NCBI GenBank assembly: GCA_964655065.1
Contig: CAZZLC010000002.1
Coordinates: forward strand, 62,001 to 126,000
Reading direction: 5' to 3'
From: DRPG01 sp964655065
GTDB lineage: Bacteria; Myxococcota_A; UBA796; GCA-2862545
DNA: 64,000 bases
Positions 17,664 through 27,800 of the stretch are shown here, one piece after another. The first letter of the stretch is position 1, and each line of letters starts with the position of its first letter. The position numbers were made by a program, and so were the translations under genes. Under the pieces are notes generated by a model. That model saw only the letters and a program-made list of their open reading frames with translations, had not been told where the DNA came from and searched no databases.

Positions 17664-18860
17664 TCAGCGACACGACCAGGTGGTGGTCTCCTCGAGGTTC
17701 CACTGGCCGGGCGCGGTGCCGCTCCGGTAGGACTCGAGGTTGCCGAACGCGTCGAAGGTCCACTCCTCGAAGAACTCGAAGGTCGAGTCGCCACCCAGGT
17801 CGAGGCCGTAGCTCGCGAGCTCGGTGCCGCTCCAGGTGTAGGTCTCGATCTGGTCGATGTTCCCGTCGCCGCCGTGGTCGGTGGTCTGCTGGGTGGTGCG
17901 CCCCTGGTCGTCGGTGATCACGGTCACCACGCGCAAGACCTCGCCGCCATCCGGTCGGGTGACCTCCCGGCCGGTCAGGTGGCCGTCGACGCTGTAGGTG
18001 AACGTCTCGATCTGCACGTCGAGTCCGTTGCCGGAATAGTCGGTGCGGCGCTCGATCACCTTGCCGTCGTCGTCGTAGGTGGTCTCCTCGATGAAGTCGG
18101 GCTCGTCGTCACCGTCGTTCTCCAGGGTCTCGCGGACGAGGTTGCCGTCGGACCACTCCTTCTCGGTGACGATGTCCCACACGCCATCGTTCTGGTTGTC
18201 TTCACGCTCGATGACGATGTTCCCGTCGTCGTCGTAGACGGTCTCGGCCACGGTCTCGAAGAGACCGAACCCGTCGACGAAGATCTCGCTCTGCTCGAGG
18301 ATCAACCGGCGGTCATCGTCGTAGGTGAAGGTGAGCCGCAGGCCCGACGGCGTGACGTAGTCTTCGACGTGCAGTCCCTGGTCCCAGGTCTTGAAGGTGA
18401 TCTGGTCGGCCGCGCCGTCCATGTCGGAGTCGAGCTCGATGCGCTCGGGGAAGTCGTTCTCGTCGAACGACGTGGTTCGGACCTGGTCGATCTCACCATC
18501 CGCCCCGAAGTCGGTCTGCTCGACCTCCTTCCACCATGCGTCCACCCCGTCGTCGACGAGGCCGTTGCAGTCCTGGTCGATGTTGTCGCACGCGATCTCG
18601 GGAGCACCGGGGTACACGCTCGCGTCGTTGTCGTTGCAGTCCTCCGCGATGCCGAAGCCGTCGGAGTCGGCATCGTCACCCGACGGAACGATGGGATTGC
18701 CGGTCTCCTCGACCGGCGCCTCCCCCGTGTCGTCGCTGCCCGGGTCCTGGGGGTCTTCCCCGACCCCTCCGGCCACGGGAGGGGGGGCGTCGTCGCCGGT
18801 AGAAACGGTGCAGGCGGTCGTGGTCGCGGCGATGAGGGCGAGAGAGATGGCGAGCCGCAC
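17664..18860 (-). CDS. Lipoprotein with MopE-like motif and YD/Rhs-like repeat tract
   Basis: 398 residues from a GTG at 18860 with GGAGG 5 bases upstream. The lipobox Cys17 is followed by an acidic linker. A DADSDGFGIAEDCNDNDAS to CDNIDQDCNGLVDDG segment (about 65-106) is typical of the MopE-type putative metal-binding motif seen in secreted deltaproteobacterial proteins. The remainder has repeating DDDGNIV-, YDDDGKVI- and DGDGNIDQ-like units of about 25 residues that recall Rhs/YD repeats and calcium loops. It is probably a cell-surface protein. It lies 75 bp upstream of the RCC1 lipoprotein gene on the same strand. Confidence 0.78.
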   Translation of the reverse strand: MRLAISLALIAATTTACTVSTGDDAPPPVAGGVGEDPQDPGSDDTGEAPVEETGNPIVPSGDDADSDGFGIAEDCNDNDASVYPGAPEIACDNIDQDCNGLVDDGVDAWWKEVEQTDFGADGEIDQVRTTSFDENDFPERIELDSDMDGAADQITFKTWDQGLHVEDYVTPSGLRLTFTYDDDRRLILEQSEIFVDGFGLFETVAETVYDDDGNIVIEREDNQNDGVWDIVTEKEWSDGNLVRETLENDGDDEPDFIEETTYDDDGKVIERRTDYSGNGLDVQIETFTYSVDGHLTGREVTRPDGGEVLRVVTVITDDQGRTTQQTTDHGGDGNIDQIETYTWSGTELASYGLDLGGDSTFEFFEEWTFDAFGNLESYRSGTAPGQWNLEETTTWSCR

Positions 18861-18984
18861 AAGTGCCTCCAAAACAGTCGGGGGCGAGTCTACCCCGTCC
18901 CCGGTCGTTTCGCGCGCTTCCCGAGCAACGGGTCGATTTCGACGCGATCACTCGCGTTCGCCGGGGATCCTCCCTGGCCGCAAT

Positions 18985-19338
18985 TCAGTCCTCGTCGTCG
19001 ACCGTGTCCATGAGCTCGGAGAACGCTTCACACACCGCGTTGAAGGCGGCTTCGTCCTCGACCTCGCCATAGCCCTGCTCGCCGGCTTCGTTGGTCGTGA
19101 CGGCGAACACGTAGGTCTCGATCTCCACCTCGTCGTCTTCGTCGTCCTGGAGCTGGTCGAGGGGCTGAACGACCGCATAGTCGACGCCCTCGTGCTCGAT
19201 CACGGCCACGATGAGCCCGTCTCGCTCGTTGCCGTGCTCGTCTACGAACCCCATGATGTCTTCGTCGCTGATCTCCTCGGAGTCGTCGAAGCCGTCGACG
19301 TGTCCCGCACCATTCTCGTCTTCGGGGCTTCCCGGCAC
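18985..19338 (-). CDS. DUF1292-like small protein
   Basis: 117 residues, very acidic, from a GTG at 19338 with GAGGT upstream. The order MGFVDEHGNERD, VIEHEGVDYAVVQPL, EIETYVFAVT then FNAVCEAFSELMD fits the DUF1292 (YrzB-like) family of small cytosolic proteins of unknown function. The first 30 residues form an acidic leader not typical of that family. It follows serC by 8 bp in the same direction and is probably part of the serA-serC transcript. Confidence 0.68.
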   Translation of the reverse strand: MPGSPEDENGAGHVDGFDDSEEISDEDIMGFVDEHGNERDGLIVAVIEHEGVDYAVVQPLDQLQDDEDDEVEIETYVFAVTTNEAGEQGYGEVEDEAAFNAVCEAFSELMDTVDDED

Positions 19339-19346
19339 TGCACACC

Positions 19347-20432
19347 TCAGCCGTGCTGTTGTTCGAACTCGGCCATGAACGCCACCAGAGCGTCCACGGC
19401 CTCGTCGGTCTGCGCGTTGTAGATGCTCGCGCGCAGCCCGCCCACCGAGCGGTGACCCTTGAGCCCCGACAGCTGGGCCGCGGCGGACTGCTCGACGAAC
19501 GCCTTGTCGAGGTCGGGGCTCCCCGTGGTGAACGTGACGTTCATGCGGGAGCGCGCGCTGGTCTCGACCTTGCCCTGCCAGAAGTCGGTGCTGTCGATCT
19601 GATCGTAGATCTTGCCCGCCTGGGCCACGTTGCGGGCCTCGATGCCCGACAGTCCCCCCACGTCCTCCTCGAGCCAGCGACAGACCTGATCGATGACGTA
19701 GATGCCGAAGGTGCAGGGCGTGTTGACCATGCTGTCCTTCTCGACCTGCTTGTCGTAACGAAGGACGTCGGGCAGCTCGGCGTTGACGCGCTCGAGTAGC
19801 GACCGTCGGATCACACAGACGGTCACGCCCGACGGGCCGACGTTCTTCTGGGCGCCGGCGTAGATGAAGTCGAAGCGGGTCCCGTCGACGGGCCTCGAGA
19901 GGAAGTTGCTCGACATGTCGCAGACCAGCCAGGCCCCCTTCGCGTCGGGCACGTGGTGGAACTCGCCGCCGGCCACGGTGTTGTTCGACGTGTAGTGCAG
20001 GTAGAGGGTCCCGTCTTCGGGGCGGTAGTCGTCGTCGGTCGGGATGCGGTTCCAGCCCGTCTCCTGGCTCGACCACACCACGTCCACCTGGCCGTAGCGA
20101 CGGGCATCCTTGACCGCGAGGTCCGACCACCGGCCCGTGTCGAGGTAGGCGGCGCGACCACCCTGCAGGAAGTTCATCGGGAAGGCGAAGAACTGGCCTC
20201 GTGCCCCTCCCTGGAGGAACAACACGCCGTACTCGTCGAGCGAGACCCCGAGCAGCCGGGCGACCCGCTCCCGCGCGGACTGGGCCACGCCGTCGAACGC
20301 CTTGGACCGGTGGCTCATCTCGGTGATTCCGAGCCCGGTGTCGCCGAACGCCCAGAGGTCGGCCTGGGCCTGCTTCAGCACGGGCTCGGGAAGGATCGCC
20401 GGACCCGCGGAGAAGTTGTGGATGCGCGCCAT
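19347..20432 (-). CDS. serC: Phosphoserine aminotransferase
   Basis: 361 residues, full length for the class V aminotransferase SerC. The pyridoxal-phosphate lysine is K196 in YAGAQKNVGPSG. The N-terminal NFSAGPAILP and late GLKGHRSVGGLRASIYNA motifs are diagnostic. It converts 3-phosphohydroxypyruvate and glutamate to phosphoserine and 2-oxoglutarate, the second step of serine synthesis, and also supports pyridoxal phosphate synthesis in some bacteria. The ATG at 20432 has GGGAGA 8 bases upstream. serA is 32 bp upstream on the same strand. No serB is in the window. Confidence 0.96.
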   Translation of the reverse strand: MARIHNFSAGPAILPEPVLKQAQADLWAFGDTGLGITEMSHRSKAFDGVAQSARERVARLLGVSLDEYGVLFLQGGARGQFFAFPMNFLQGGRAAYLDTGRWSDLAVKDARRYGQVDVVWSSQETGWNRIPTDDDYRPEDGTLYLHYTSNNTVAGGEFHHVPDAKGAWLVCDMSSNFLSRPVDGTRFDFIYAGAQKNVGPSGVTVCVIRRSLLERVNAELPDVLRYDKQVEKDSMVNTPCTFGIYVIDQVCRWLEEDVGGLSGIEARNVAQAGKIYDQIDSTDFWQGKVETSARSRMNVTFTTGSPDLDKAFVEQSAAAQLSGLKGHRSVGGLRASIYNAQTDEAVDALVAFMAEFEQQHG

Positions 20433-20464
20433 GGCAAGGTCTCCCGTTGTTCAGGGTGTTCGGG

Positions 20465-21664
20465 TCATAGCGGGGTTACCGCCACGTGCAAGACCGCAGG
20501 CAGCGCCTGCAGCGCACTGACGAGGTCCTCGCTGGGTGGCTCGGACACCTGGATGCGGGCGATCGCCGCCCCGCCGGGGAACACGATGTTCTCCATCTCC
20601 TGCACGTTGACCGCGGCCTCCGAGAGCGGGCGGAGCACCTGCGCGAGCACACCCACCTGGTCGAGATGTCGTACCACGACGCGGTGGGTGGCTGCGCTCC
20701 GGTCGAGCTTGTTCACCAGGTTCTCCACCCGGCCCAGGTCGCGGAAGGTCTCGGAGATGCGGCAGACCTCCTCGCCGACGGCCTCCTGCGCCTGCATGGT
20801 CGAGGCGCCGGTGTGGTGGGAGCCGTAGACCTGGGGGTGCTTTGCGAGCGGATGGTCGAAGGGCCCTTGCTTGTCGGCGGGCTCGCCGTCGAAGACGTCG
20901 AGCGCGGCCCGGAGACCCTTGGCCTCGAGGGCCCGGGCGAGTGCGTTCTCGTCGACCACCTCGGAGCGGGCGGTGTTCACGAACAGGGCCCCCTGCCGCA
21001 TCACGCCGAAGATCGACTCCCCGATCAGCTTGCTCGTCTCGGGCGTCAGCGCAAGGTGCACGGAGACGGCGTCCGCTTCTCGCGCCGCCTCCTCGGGGGT
21101 GCCGGCGAACCCGACCCCGAGCTCGGCGGCGCGCTCCGGGGTCAAGCTCCGCGACCACGCCACCACGGTCATGCCGAGTCCCTGGGCCCGGCGCGCCACC
21201 GCCCGACCGATCGCCCCGAGACCGAGGAGTCCGAGCACCCGGCCTTGCAGGCCCCGGCCCTTGGAGTAGGCGGCCTTGTTCCAGCGCCCGGCCCGCAGAT
21301 CGGCGACTCCGTCCGGGAGGAAGCGGTCGAGCGCGATCAGCCAGCCGATGGTCAGCTCCGCCACCGCGACCGCGTTCTTGCCTGGGCAGTTGGCGACGAA
21401 GATCCCGCGCGACGAGCACGCCTCGGTGTCGATCGTGTTGGTTCCCGCGCCGGCACGGATCACCAGCGACAGCGAGTCGCAGGCGGTGGTGTGATCGGCT
21501 GTCACCTTCGTGGACCTCACGACCAGGATGTCGGGGTCGAACTCGCGCAGGCGCTCGGTGAGCGCTTCTCCTTTCAGCTTGGGCTCGGCGACGACCTCGA
21601 ATCCGCGGGATGCCAGTCGGGTCCGGGTCTGGTCGGGCAATTTGTCGGCGATCAGGACGCGCAT
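20465..21664 (-). CDS. serA: D-3-phosphoglycerate dehydrogenase
   Basis: 399 residues. The NAD-binding GLGAIG is at about 148-153, the substrate Arg is in NTARSE near 233, and a DVFDGEP segment supplies the catalytic acid. The catalytic His is in GSHHTGAST near 283. A C-terminal ACT domain (about 325-399) should bind serine for feedback control. It oxidises 3-phosphoglycerate in the first committed step of serine synthesis. The ATG at 21664 follows GAGGAGGAGTG. It forms an operon with serC and lies divergent from the EAL gene, with 164 bp between. Confidence 0.95.
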   Translation of the reverse strand: MRVLIADKLPDQTRTRLASRGFEVVAEPKLKGEALTERLREFDPDILVVRSTKVTADHTTACDSLSLVIRAGAGTNTIDTEACSSRGIFVANCPGKNAVAVAELTIGWLIALDRFLPDGVADLRAGRWNKAAYSKGRGLQGRVLGLLGLGAIGRAVARRAQGLGMTVVAWSRSLTPERAAELGVGFAGTPEEAAREADAVSVHLALTPETSKLIGESIFGVMRQGALFVNTARSEVVDENALARALEAKGLRAALDVFDGEPADKQGPFDHPLAKHPQVYGSHHTGASTMQAQEAVGEEVCRISETFRDLGRVENLVNKLDRSAATHRVVVRHLDQVGVLAQVLRPLSEAAVNVQEMENIVFPGGAAIARIQVSEPPSEDLVSALQALPAVLHVAVTPL

Positions 21665-21828
21665 CACTCCTCCTCGCGAGTGGAGGATATCTCCGTCGTC
21701 GGGCCAGGATCTCGGTTGAAGATCGCCAGGATGTCCACCGGAAGCTCGCATACCGGTCCGGTTGGCAAACCTGGATTCGAGCTCGCATCCAACTGCGCTA
21801 TGGGATGGCGTGGTCCCGCGGGGGTAGC

Positions 21829-22977
21829 GTGACTCCGTGCGTTCTCGTCGTTGACGACGACTACCTGGTTCTCCGGTCCGTCACGAAGGTGCTGCGAAGC
21901 GCGTGCTTTCGCGTCTTCGAGGCGAACACCGTGGCGAGCGCCCTTCAGATTGCGCGCGCCGAGCAGCTCGACGTGGCGCTCGTCGACTACTCGCTGCTCG
22001 GCGAATCGGGGCTCGACGTGCTGACAGCCCTGCAGACGATCCGCCCCCGCTGCCTGCGGGTGCTCATGACGGGTCGGTCGCACGCCGACATCTTCGTCGA
22101 CGCTGTCAACGAGGGGATGATCTCGCGGGTCCTCCGCAAGCCGTTCTCCACGCGCGAGATCACGGGCTGGGTGTCGGACGCCCTCGACGCAGCGCGGCGT
22201 GATCGCGAGGTCACGACCGAGCAGCGCCGGGCGGAGATGGAGGCCGAGCAGCGGTTGCTGCACGTCGCGATCGAGACGAGCCACCTCGCCCTCGCACTGC
22301 AGCCCATCGTCGCGGTGAGCGGTCCCCACCAGGGCGTGCCCGTGGCCTACGAGGCGCTCCTCCGACCCAAGCACCCGATCCTCGGAACGCCGCACGCGGT
22401 GCTCTCTCTCGCCGAGCGCTATGGCCAGATCGGCGTGCTCGGCTCCCGGGTCCTCGGCATTGCGAGCTGCCTCGTCCCCGAGCTTCCCCCTCGGGTGAAC
22501 CTCTTCTTGAACCTCCACCCGGCCCAGCTCGGTCACCCCGAAGTGCTGGCCGACGACCTCGCGGAGCTCGTGCCGCACGCGGATCGGGTGGTGCTCGAGA
22601 TCACGGAGCGAAGCCGGCTGCACGACGTCCCCCGCTGGGAGGAGTCCATCCGGTGGATCAACGAGACCGGATTCTCCATCGCCGTCGACGATCTCGGCGC
22701 GGGCTACTCCTCGCTGCTCATGGTCGCAGACCTCGAGCCCGCCTACCTCAAGATCGACATGGATCTGGTGCGCAACCTCCACCACTCCCCGCGCCGCCAG
22801 CGGCTCGTGTCGTTGCTGCAGACCTTCGGGGACGCGACGCAGACCCAGGTGATCGCCGAAGGGGTGGAGTCGGAGGACGAAGTCCACACGCTGCTGAGCT
22901 GCGGCATCCACCTCATGCAGGGCTACTACTGGGCGATGCCTTCGGAGCGGGCTCCTCGACGCGACCTGGTGATGTGA
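21829..22977 (+). CDS. Response-regulator receiver + EAL cyclic-di-GMP phosphodiesterase
   Basis: 382 residues from a GTG at 21829; an ATG at 21805 is also possible. The receiver domain (about 3-120) has phosphoacceptor D53 and K104. The EAL domain (about 145-375) keeps the metal and catalytic set: EALLRP at 175-180, NLHP, LEITE, DDLGAGYSS, KIDMDL and AEGVES. It should therefore hydrolyse c-di-GMP. No GGDEF domain is present. No cognate histidine kinase is adjacent. Its 3' end abuts the convergent DUF1015 gene without a gap. Confidence 0.9.
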   Translation: MTPCVLVVDDDYLVLRSVTKVLRSACFRVFEANTVASALQIARAEQLDVALVDYSLLGESGLDVLTALQTIRPRCLRVLMTGRSHADIFVDAVNEGMISRVLRKPFSTREITGWVSDALDAARRDREVTTEQRRAEMEAEQRLLHVAIETSHLALALQPIVAVSGPHQGVPVAYEALLRPKHPILGTPHAVLSLAERYGQIGVLGSRVLGIASCLVPELPPRVNLFLNLHPAQLGHPEVLADDLAELVPHADRVVLEITERSRLHDVPRWEESIRWINETGFSIAVDDLGAGYSSLLMVADLEPAYLKIDMDLVRNLHHSPRRQRLVSLLQTFGDATQTQVIAEGVESEDEVHTLLSCGIHLMQGYYWAMPSERAPRRDLVM

Positions 22978-24180
22978 TCACCGGATTCGCTGGCTGACCA
23001 CGCCTTCACGGAGCTTGGGCTCGAACCAGGTGGACTTGGGCGGCATCACGCGGCCTGCGTCGGCCACCGCGAAGAGCTGATCCAGGCCGGTCGGAAAGAG
23101 GTGGAAGGCCACCGCGGCTCCCTCGGTGACCGCCTGCTCCAGCGCATCGGCTCCGTGAATGCCCCCTACGAACGCGATGCGCTCGGAGCGCCGGGGGTCG
23201 TCGATGCCCAGGACGGGCCCGAGCAGCTGGTCCTGGAGCACTGCGACGTCGAGACCGTCGACGGGATCGTCGGATCGATGCTCGGGCTTCGTCACGAGCC
23301 GGTACCATCGGCCGCCGAGGCACATCGTGAGCACTCCCCGCTCGTCAGGCTCGCGGGTCTCGGTCTCGGAGACCTCGAAGGTCTCGCGGACCCGGTCGAG
23401 GAAGCTCGCTTCGTCGAGACCATCGAGATCCTGCACCACGCGGTTGTACGCCAGCACCCTGAGCTGGTCGGAGGGGTAGATTCCCGCCACGAAGCTCGCG
23501 GTCCGCTCGGTGCCTTCGGCCCGGTGGACGCGGGAGGCGGCCGCCGAGCGGTGGTGGCCATCCGCGACATAGAGCATGGGCACGGCGGCGAAGGCCGCGC
23601 GCAGGGCCGCGGACTCGGAGGTCGGCACGACCCAGAACCGGTGCACCACGTCGTCGGGGGTGGTCACCGTCCAGGTGGGGGCTTCGGCTGCGAGTCGGTC
23701 CACGAGGGCCGACAGGTCACGCTCGGGCCGATGAGCGAGGAACACGAGCCCGACCTGCGCGCCAATCACCTGCATGTGGTGCGTCCGATCGTCCTCCTTG
23801 TCGGGCCGAGTGAACTCGTGCTTCGCGATCCTGCCTGCGTCGTATTCGGCAACTGAAGCCGCCCCGAGGACCCCCACCTGGGTGTGGTCCCCCATGGTCT
23901 GACCGTAGAGGTAGAAGTGGGGCTCGTCGTCCTCGACGAGCGCCCCTTGATCCACGAGGGCGGCGAGGTTGTCGCGGGCTTTGGTGTACGCTTCGTCGCT
24001 GTGAGGGTCCCGACCGGGGGGGAGGTCCACCTCGGCACGGGTGACGTGGACGAAGTGGACCGGATCCCGGGCGAGCTCGCGGCACTGGGCGTCGGAGAGC
24101 ACGTCGTAGGGGGGCGCGATCACGCGCTCGGCGAGCGCCGGGGACGGCCTCAAGGCGCGGAAGGGACGGACGTCGGCCAT
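22978..24180 (-). CDS. DUF1015 family protein
   Basis: 400 residues, the usual length for the family. Hallmarks are ALRPSPALAERVIAPPYDVL at the start, FYLYGQTM, ADGHHRSAAA in the centre and MPPKSTWFEPKL near the end. The family is cytosolic and of unsettled function. It is found beside serA and serC in several phyla, and here only the divergent EAL gene separates them, which supports a link to serine or phosphoserine metabolism. The ATG at 24180 follows GGAGCGATGT. Confidence 0.88.
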   Translation of the reverse strand: MADVRPFRALRPSPALAERVIAPPYDVLSDAQCRELARDPVHFVHVTRAEVDLPPGRDPHSDEAYTKARDNLAALVDQGALVEDDEPHFYLYGQTMGDHTQVGVLGAASVAEYDAGRIAKHEFTRPDKEDDRTHHMQVIGAQVGLVFLAHRPERDLSALVDRLAAEAPTWTVTTPDDVVHRFWVVPTSESAALRAAFAAVPMLYVADGHHRSAAASRVHRAEGTERTASFVAGIYPSDQLRVLAYNRVVQDLDGLDEASFLDRVRETFEVSETETREPDERGVLTMCLGGRWYRLVTKPEHRSDDPVDGLDVAVLQDQLLGPVLGIDDPRRSERIAFVGGIHGADALEQAVTEGAAVAFHLFPTGLDQLFAVADAGRVMPPKSTWFEPKLREGVVSQRIR

Positions 24181-24323
24181 ACATCGCTCCGAATCAGAGG
24201 CACCTACCCTACTCTCGGCGTTGTCGGCGGGCACGCGGGGGGGCGCGGCCGGACCCCTGGCGGAGCGGCCCCACGACGGTACGACGACGTCAGCGGCCGT
24301 CCCTGGGCCGCCTGGAGCACACG

Positions 24324-24794
24324 GTGACAAGCGATCCCGCCCTCGACTCTTCACTCGATGCGACCGGCCTCACGCTCGAAGACTGGCGCACGGTCCTCAC
24401 TCCCATCGAGTTCGCGATCCTGCGCGAACACGGCACCGAACGACCGGGGTCCGGCCGCTACCTCGACGAGGAGCGTCCCGGCGCCTACCACTGCGCAGGC
24501 TGCGGTCAGCGACTGTACGACGGCGGCGCAAAGTTCCACTCTGGCTGTGGCTGGCCCTCCTTCTTCCAGGAGGTCGAGCCAGACGCGATCCGCACCCTGA
24601 CCGACACGACTCACGGCATGGTGCGGACCGAAATGCGATGTGCCCGCTGTGACGGGCATCTCGGGCACATCTTTGCCGATGCACCCGACCAGCCCACCGG
24701 TCTTCGCCACTGTGTCAACGGCTTCGCGCTCGTGTTCGTTCCCGAGGGCGAAGACCCGATGACGGTGCTCGCGAACCACCGTGAACGGGCATGA
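24324..24794 (+). CDS. msrB: Peptide-methionine (R)-S-oxide reductase
   Basis: 156 residues. The zinc-binding pairs are C57-x2-C60 (CAGC) and C106-x2-C109 (CARC). The catalytic Cys130 sits in RHCVNGFAL, and GCGWPSF and HTGEV-like HGMVRTEMRC segments match MsrB. It reduces methionine-R-sulfoxide in oxidised proteins with thioredoxin. There is no signal peptide, so it is cytosolic. The GTG at 24324 has GGAG 7 bases upstream. Confidence 0.95.
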   Translation: MTSDPALDSSLDATGLTLEDWRTVLTPIEFAILREHGTERPGSGRYLDEERPGAYHCAGCGQRLYDGGAKFHSGCGWPSFFQEVEPDAIRTLTDTTHGMVRTEMRCARCDGHLGHIFADAPDQPTGLRHCVNGFALVFVPEGEDPMTVLANHRERA

Positions 24795-24801
24795 TCCGCC
24801 C

Positions 24802-24816
24802 GCCAGCGATGCTGGC
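24802..24816 (+). terminator. Short hairpin after msrB
   Basis: GCCAGC, three-base loop, GCTGGC, 8 bases after the msrB stop. There is no T-tract. It may aid termination or be chance. Confidence 0.25.
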
Positions 24817-24882
24817 TAGACGTTGGACCAGCGGCTACGATGGCTCCGTTGGGGCCGGTCGGCACGGTGGGAGCGCGGGGAA

Positions 24883-27800
24883 ATGGCATTCGAATGGGTA
24901 GCAGGCCTGTTCCAGGGCGATAATCAACAGACTCGGGGCTTGTCCGGAGATAATGCCCAATCTGTGGCGCTCGACGACTCGAACCCGTACTACAACTACC
25001 GGTTGCGGCGACACAAAGCTGAAGGGGACATCGTCCAGGACCCCGGGCTGCTGTGGTACACGTCGCCGTACGTCAAGCGGCGCACCGGTCTCGGAACGCA
25101 CGTCGGAGCCGAAGTCGGCGACGGTACCGCGAACTACACCGACGTGCTGCTCATCATCTCCCGCGAGGACTTTGCCGGCTCGACCACGGAGTGGCAGCAG
25201 AGCGTCGTGCGCACGTTGCAGCAGGAGTTCGAGAACTTCTGCCGGCGCGAGAACTTCTCGCGGCTGCACTCCCACCGCCCGCTCGGGGTCACGATCCTCG
25301 AGGACGGTTCGCATGGCATGGGGGGCCAGACCCTCGGTTTGCAGCGTGGTGAATTCGTCACCGGTCTGCTGCCGAACCTCTACACGGGTCCGGTGCGCGG
25401 CAGCTACCCGGTCATCGGCGTTCACGTGAACCTCCCCGGGGTGTGGGAGGGCTACCACGAGGTCGGTCGGCTCCACAACGACCAGGTGCTGTTCACGCTC
25501 GGCAACCACTGGCTCGACAACTTCTCCCACCCGTCACTCGAGCAGGCCGCCCTCTACCGCCTCCGGCAGTACCCCGATGGGTCGTTCGTCCACATCGTGA
25601 ATCCCGACCTGCAGGACCGCTACGAGGTCACGAGCACCGAGCAGGGCGGGGCGAGCGTCCTGACGCTCAGCACCCGCGACGGCGTTCCGCTCGCCTACAT
25701 CGTGCTGGCGGTCATCGACCCGCCGGCCATCCGCCCCGCCCGGCCGCCGGCCCGTCCCGGCATCCAGATGCCCAAGCCGCCGGTGCAGCCCACTCCCCGG
25801 GCCGAAGACCGTGCGGTCGACGGCGTGCCGTCCATTGCGCCGCCCATGCTCATGGACGAGGACGACGACGGCGGAGCGGCCAGCACGCCGGGCGAGCCCT
25901 CGACCAAGAGGAGGAACCTGGGCGGCAAGACGATCATTCCCGATACGCCGTCGGAGCGGATCTTCACCTTCCAGGAGCGCGGCGCGCTGCTCCAGCGGGT
26001 CCACTTCTCGGCGTTCATGCTCGGCTACGACGTGTACCTCGGCTCGCGCGGCGAGCTCGGCACCCACGTCGAGGACCCCGCGGCGACCTTCCAGGTCCGC
26101 AAGCGCTCGGTGGCGCTCGTGGCCCACGTCGAGGGCGTCATGGTCGGCGGACGCACGGTGCCCGCGGGCCTCGAGGTCCCCATCGAGGGGGATGTCCGCA
26201 TCGAGGTGGCAGGGCAGCAGCTCGAGTACCGCGACCTGCGCCACATCAAGGTCGAGGGCTGGCCCTACGTCGGCGAGATCCGCCGCCCGGCGTCGTCGAC
26301 CTACATGATCTGGGGCGAGGACTACCAGGTCGGTCGCTCCCGAGAGTGTCGGGTGGTGCTGCCCGACGAGCCTCGCAACGAGAACATCCACTGGAAGCCC
26401 TCGGTCGGTGACGGCGCCACGATTCGTGCGCGCACGGGGGAGATTCCCAAGGCCCGCTTCTACACCGACTCGATCATGGTGGCATCGGAGCACGCCACCA
26501 TCGACCTGCGCGGCGAGGTCCCCAGGGCCGTGTGCACGGCTCGCCACTGCTACGTCTACGTGCGTCGCCACGGCGAGGTGCTGCCGCTCAATCCCTCTTC
26601 GTCCACCCACGACCCGAAGTCGGCGGAGCTGCTGCCCGGTGACGAGGTCCTGGTCGGCAACTGCCTCTTCCACGTCGGCTACTCGCCGGCCGAAGGCGCG
26701 GCCGCGCCGAGCCCGCACGCGCCTCGGTCGGCTGGCTTGCTCTCCGACCACGTGCCCGACCCGGATCTCGCCTCGCTCGACGCGGGTGAGCCCTCGGTCA
26801 CGAAGCAGGCGACGCACCCGGGAACCCCTCCGAGCATGGGCTCGTCTTCCTACCGCGACCCTTCGGTGCACTTCGACGGCAGCGAGGACGCCACACACCC
26901 CGGCTCCCCGCCTCCGAGTCGGGCGGCGGGCGAGAGCCTCTACGGCACGCCGGAGCCCGCGGGCGGCACCTATCAGCGCGAGTTCGGGGGTTACGCCGCG
27001 AGCGGCGGCGGGGCGACCGGCGGCCAGTGGGATGGCGAGGACTGGTCGGAGGAGGGTGACCGGCCTGCCTCCACGTCGTTCGGCGACCTCAACGGGGTCC
27101 ACGAGCATCCGTCCGAGGTGCCCAAGCCGTTCCCCGACGTGACCGCCAACGGGCTGCCGCGACCGACCGACCCCGGCATGTACGAGGACGAGGTCACCTC
27201 GAACTCCGTACCGGCGACGGGCACGGCCGAGGGCGTCGTGTTCACCGACGATACCGCCGCGAAGTTCGAGCTCGGTCGCCCGATGCACCTCATCCTGGCC
27301 GGGTGGTCGGTCAACGGCGAGGTCGTCTGCGGCAACCACGAGGGTGCCAACCTGATCGTGCCCGAGAATCGCATCGTCGAGGGCCAGACCTTCCGCTCGA
27401 CCGACTACTTCCGGCTCCGGATTCGCGGGCGTCGCGGTGAGCTCACGATCCTCGATCCCAGCGAGGTCCTCGTCGACGAGGAGACTCCGCAGCTCGAGGT
27501 CTACGCCGACCCGGGGTCGCACGTCATCGACATCGTTCGGCGCGACGATCGGGGCGAGAGTGACTTCGCCGTGCGCCTCCGGGTGGTCGAAGATCCGAGC
27601 CTGCCCGACCCGCGTGCTCGGTTCGTGGCGTTGGACTTCGACGATCCACTCGCAGCAGCTCTGGTTACCATCGGGTTGCCCGTGGGGACCGCCCGCCAGC
27701 TCGCAGTGGCCGGCTTGGAGTTCGACCTGCTCTACGAGAACGACCGCGTCACGGTCCTCAACTATCTCGAGAGCTACCGGCGCAGCTCAGGCTTCTACCC

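Noticed and set aside
14121..19013. A 1630-residue plus-strand open frame
   Set aside because: It mirrors the two lipoproteins on the minus strand, which have lipoboxes and repeats; the frame itself has no domain.
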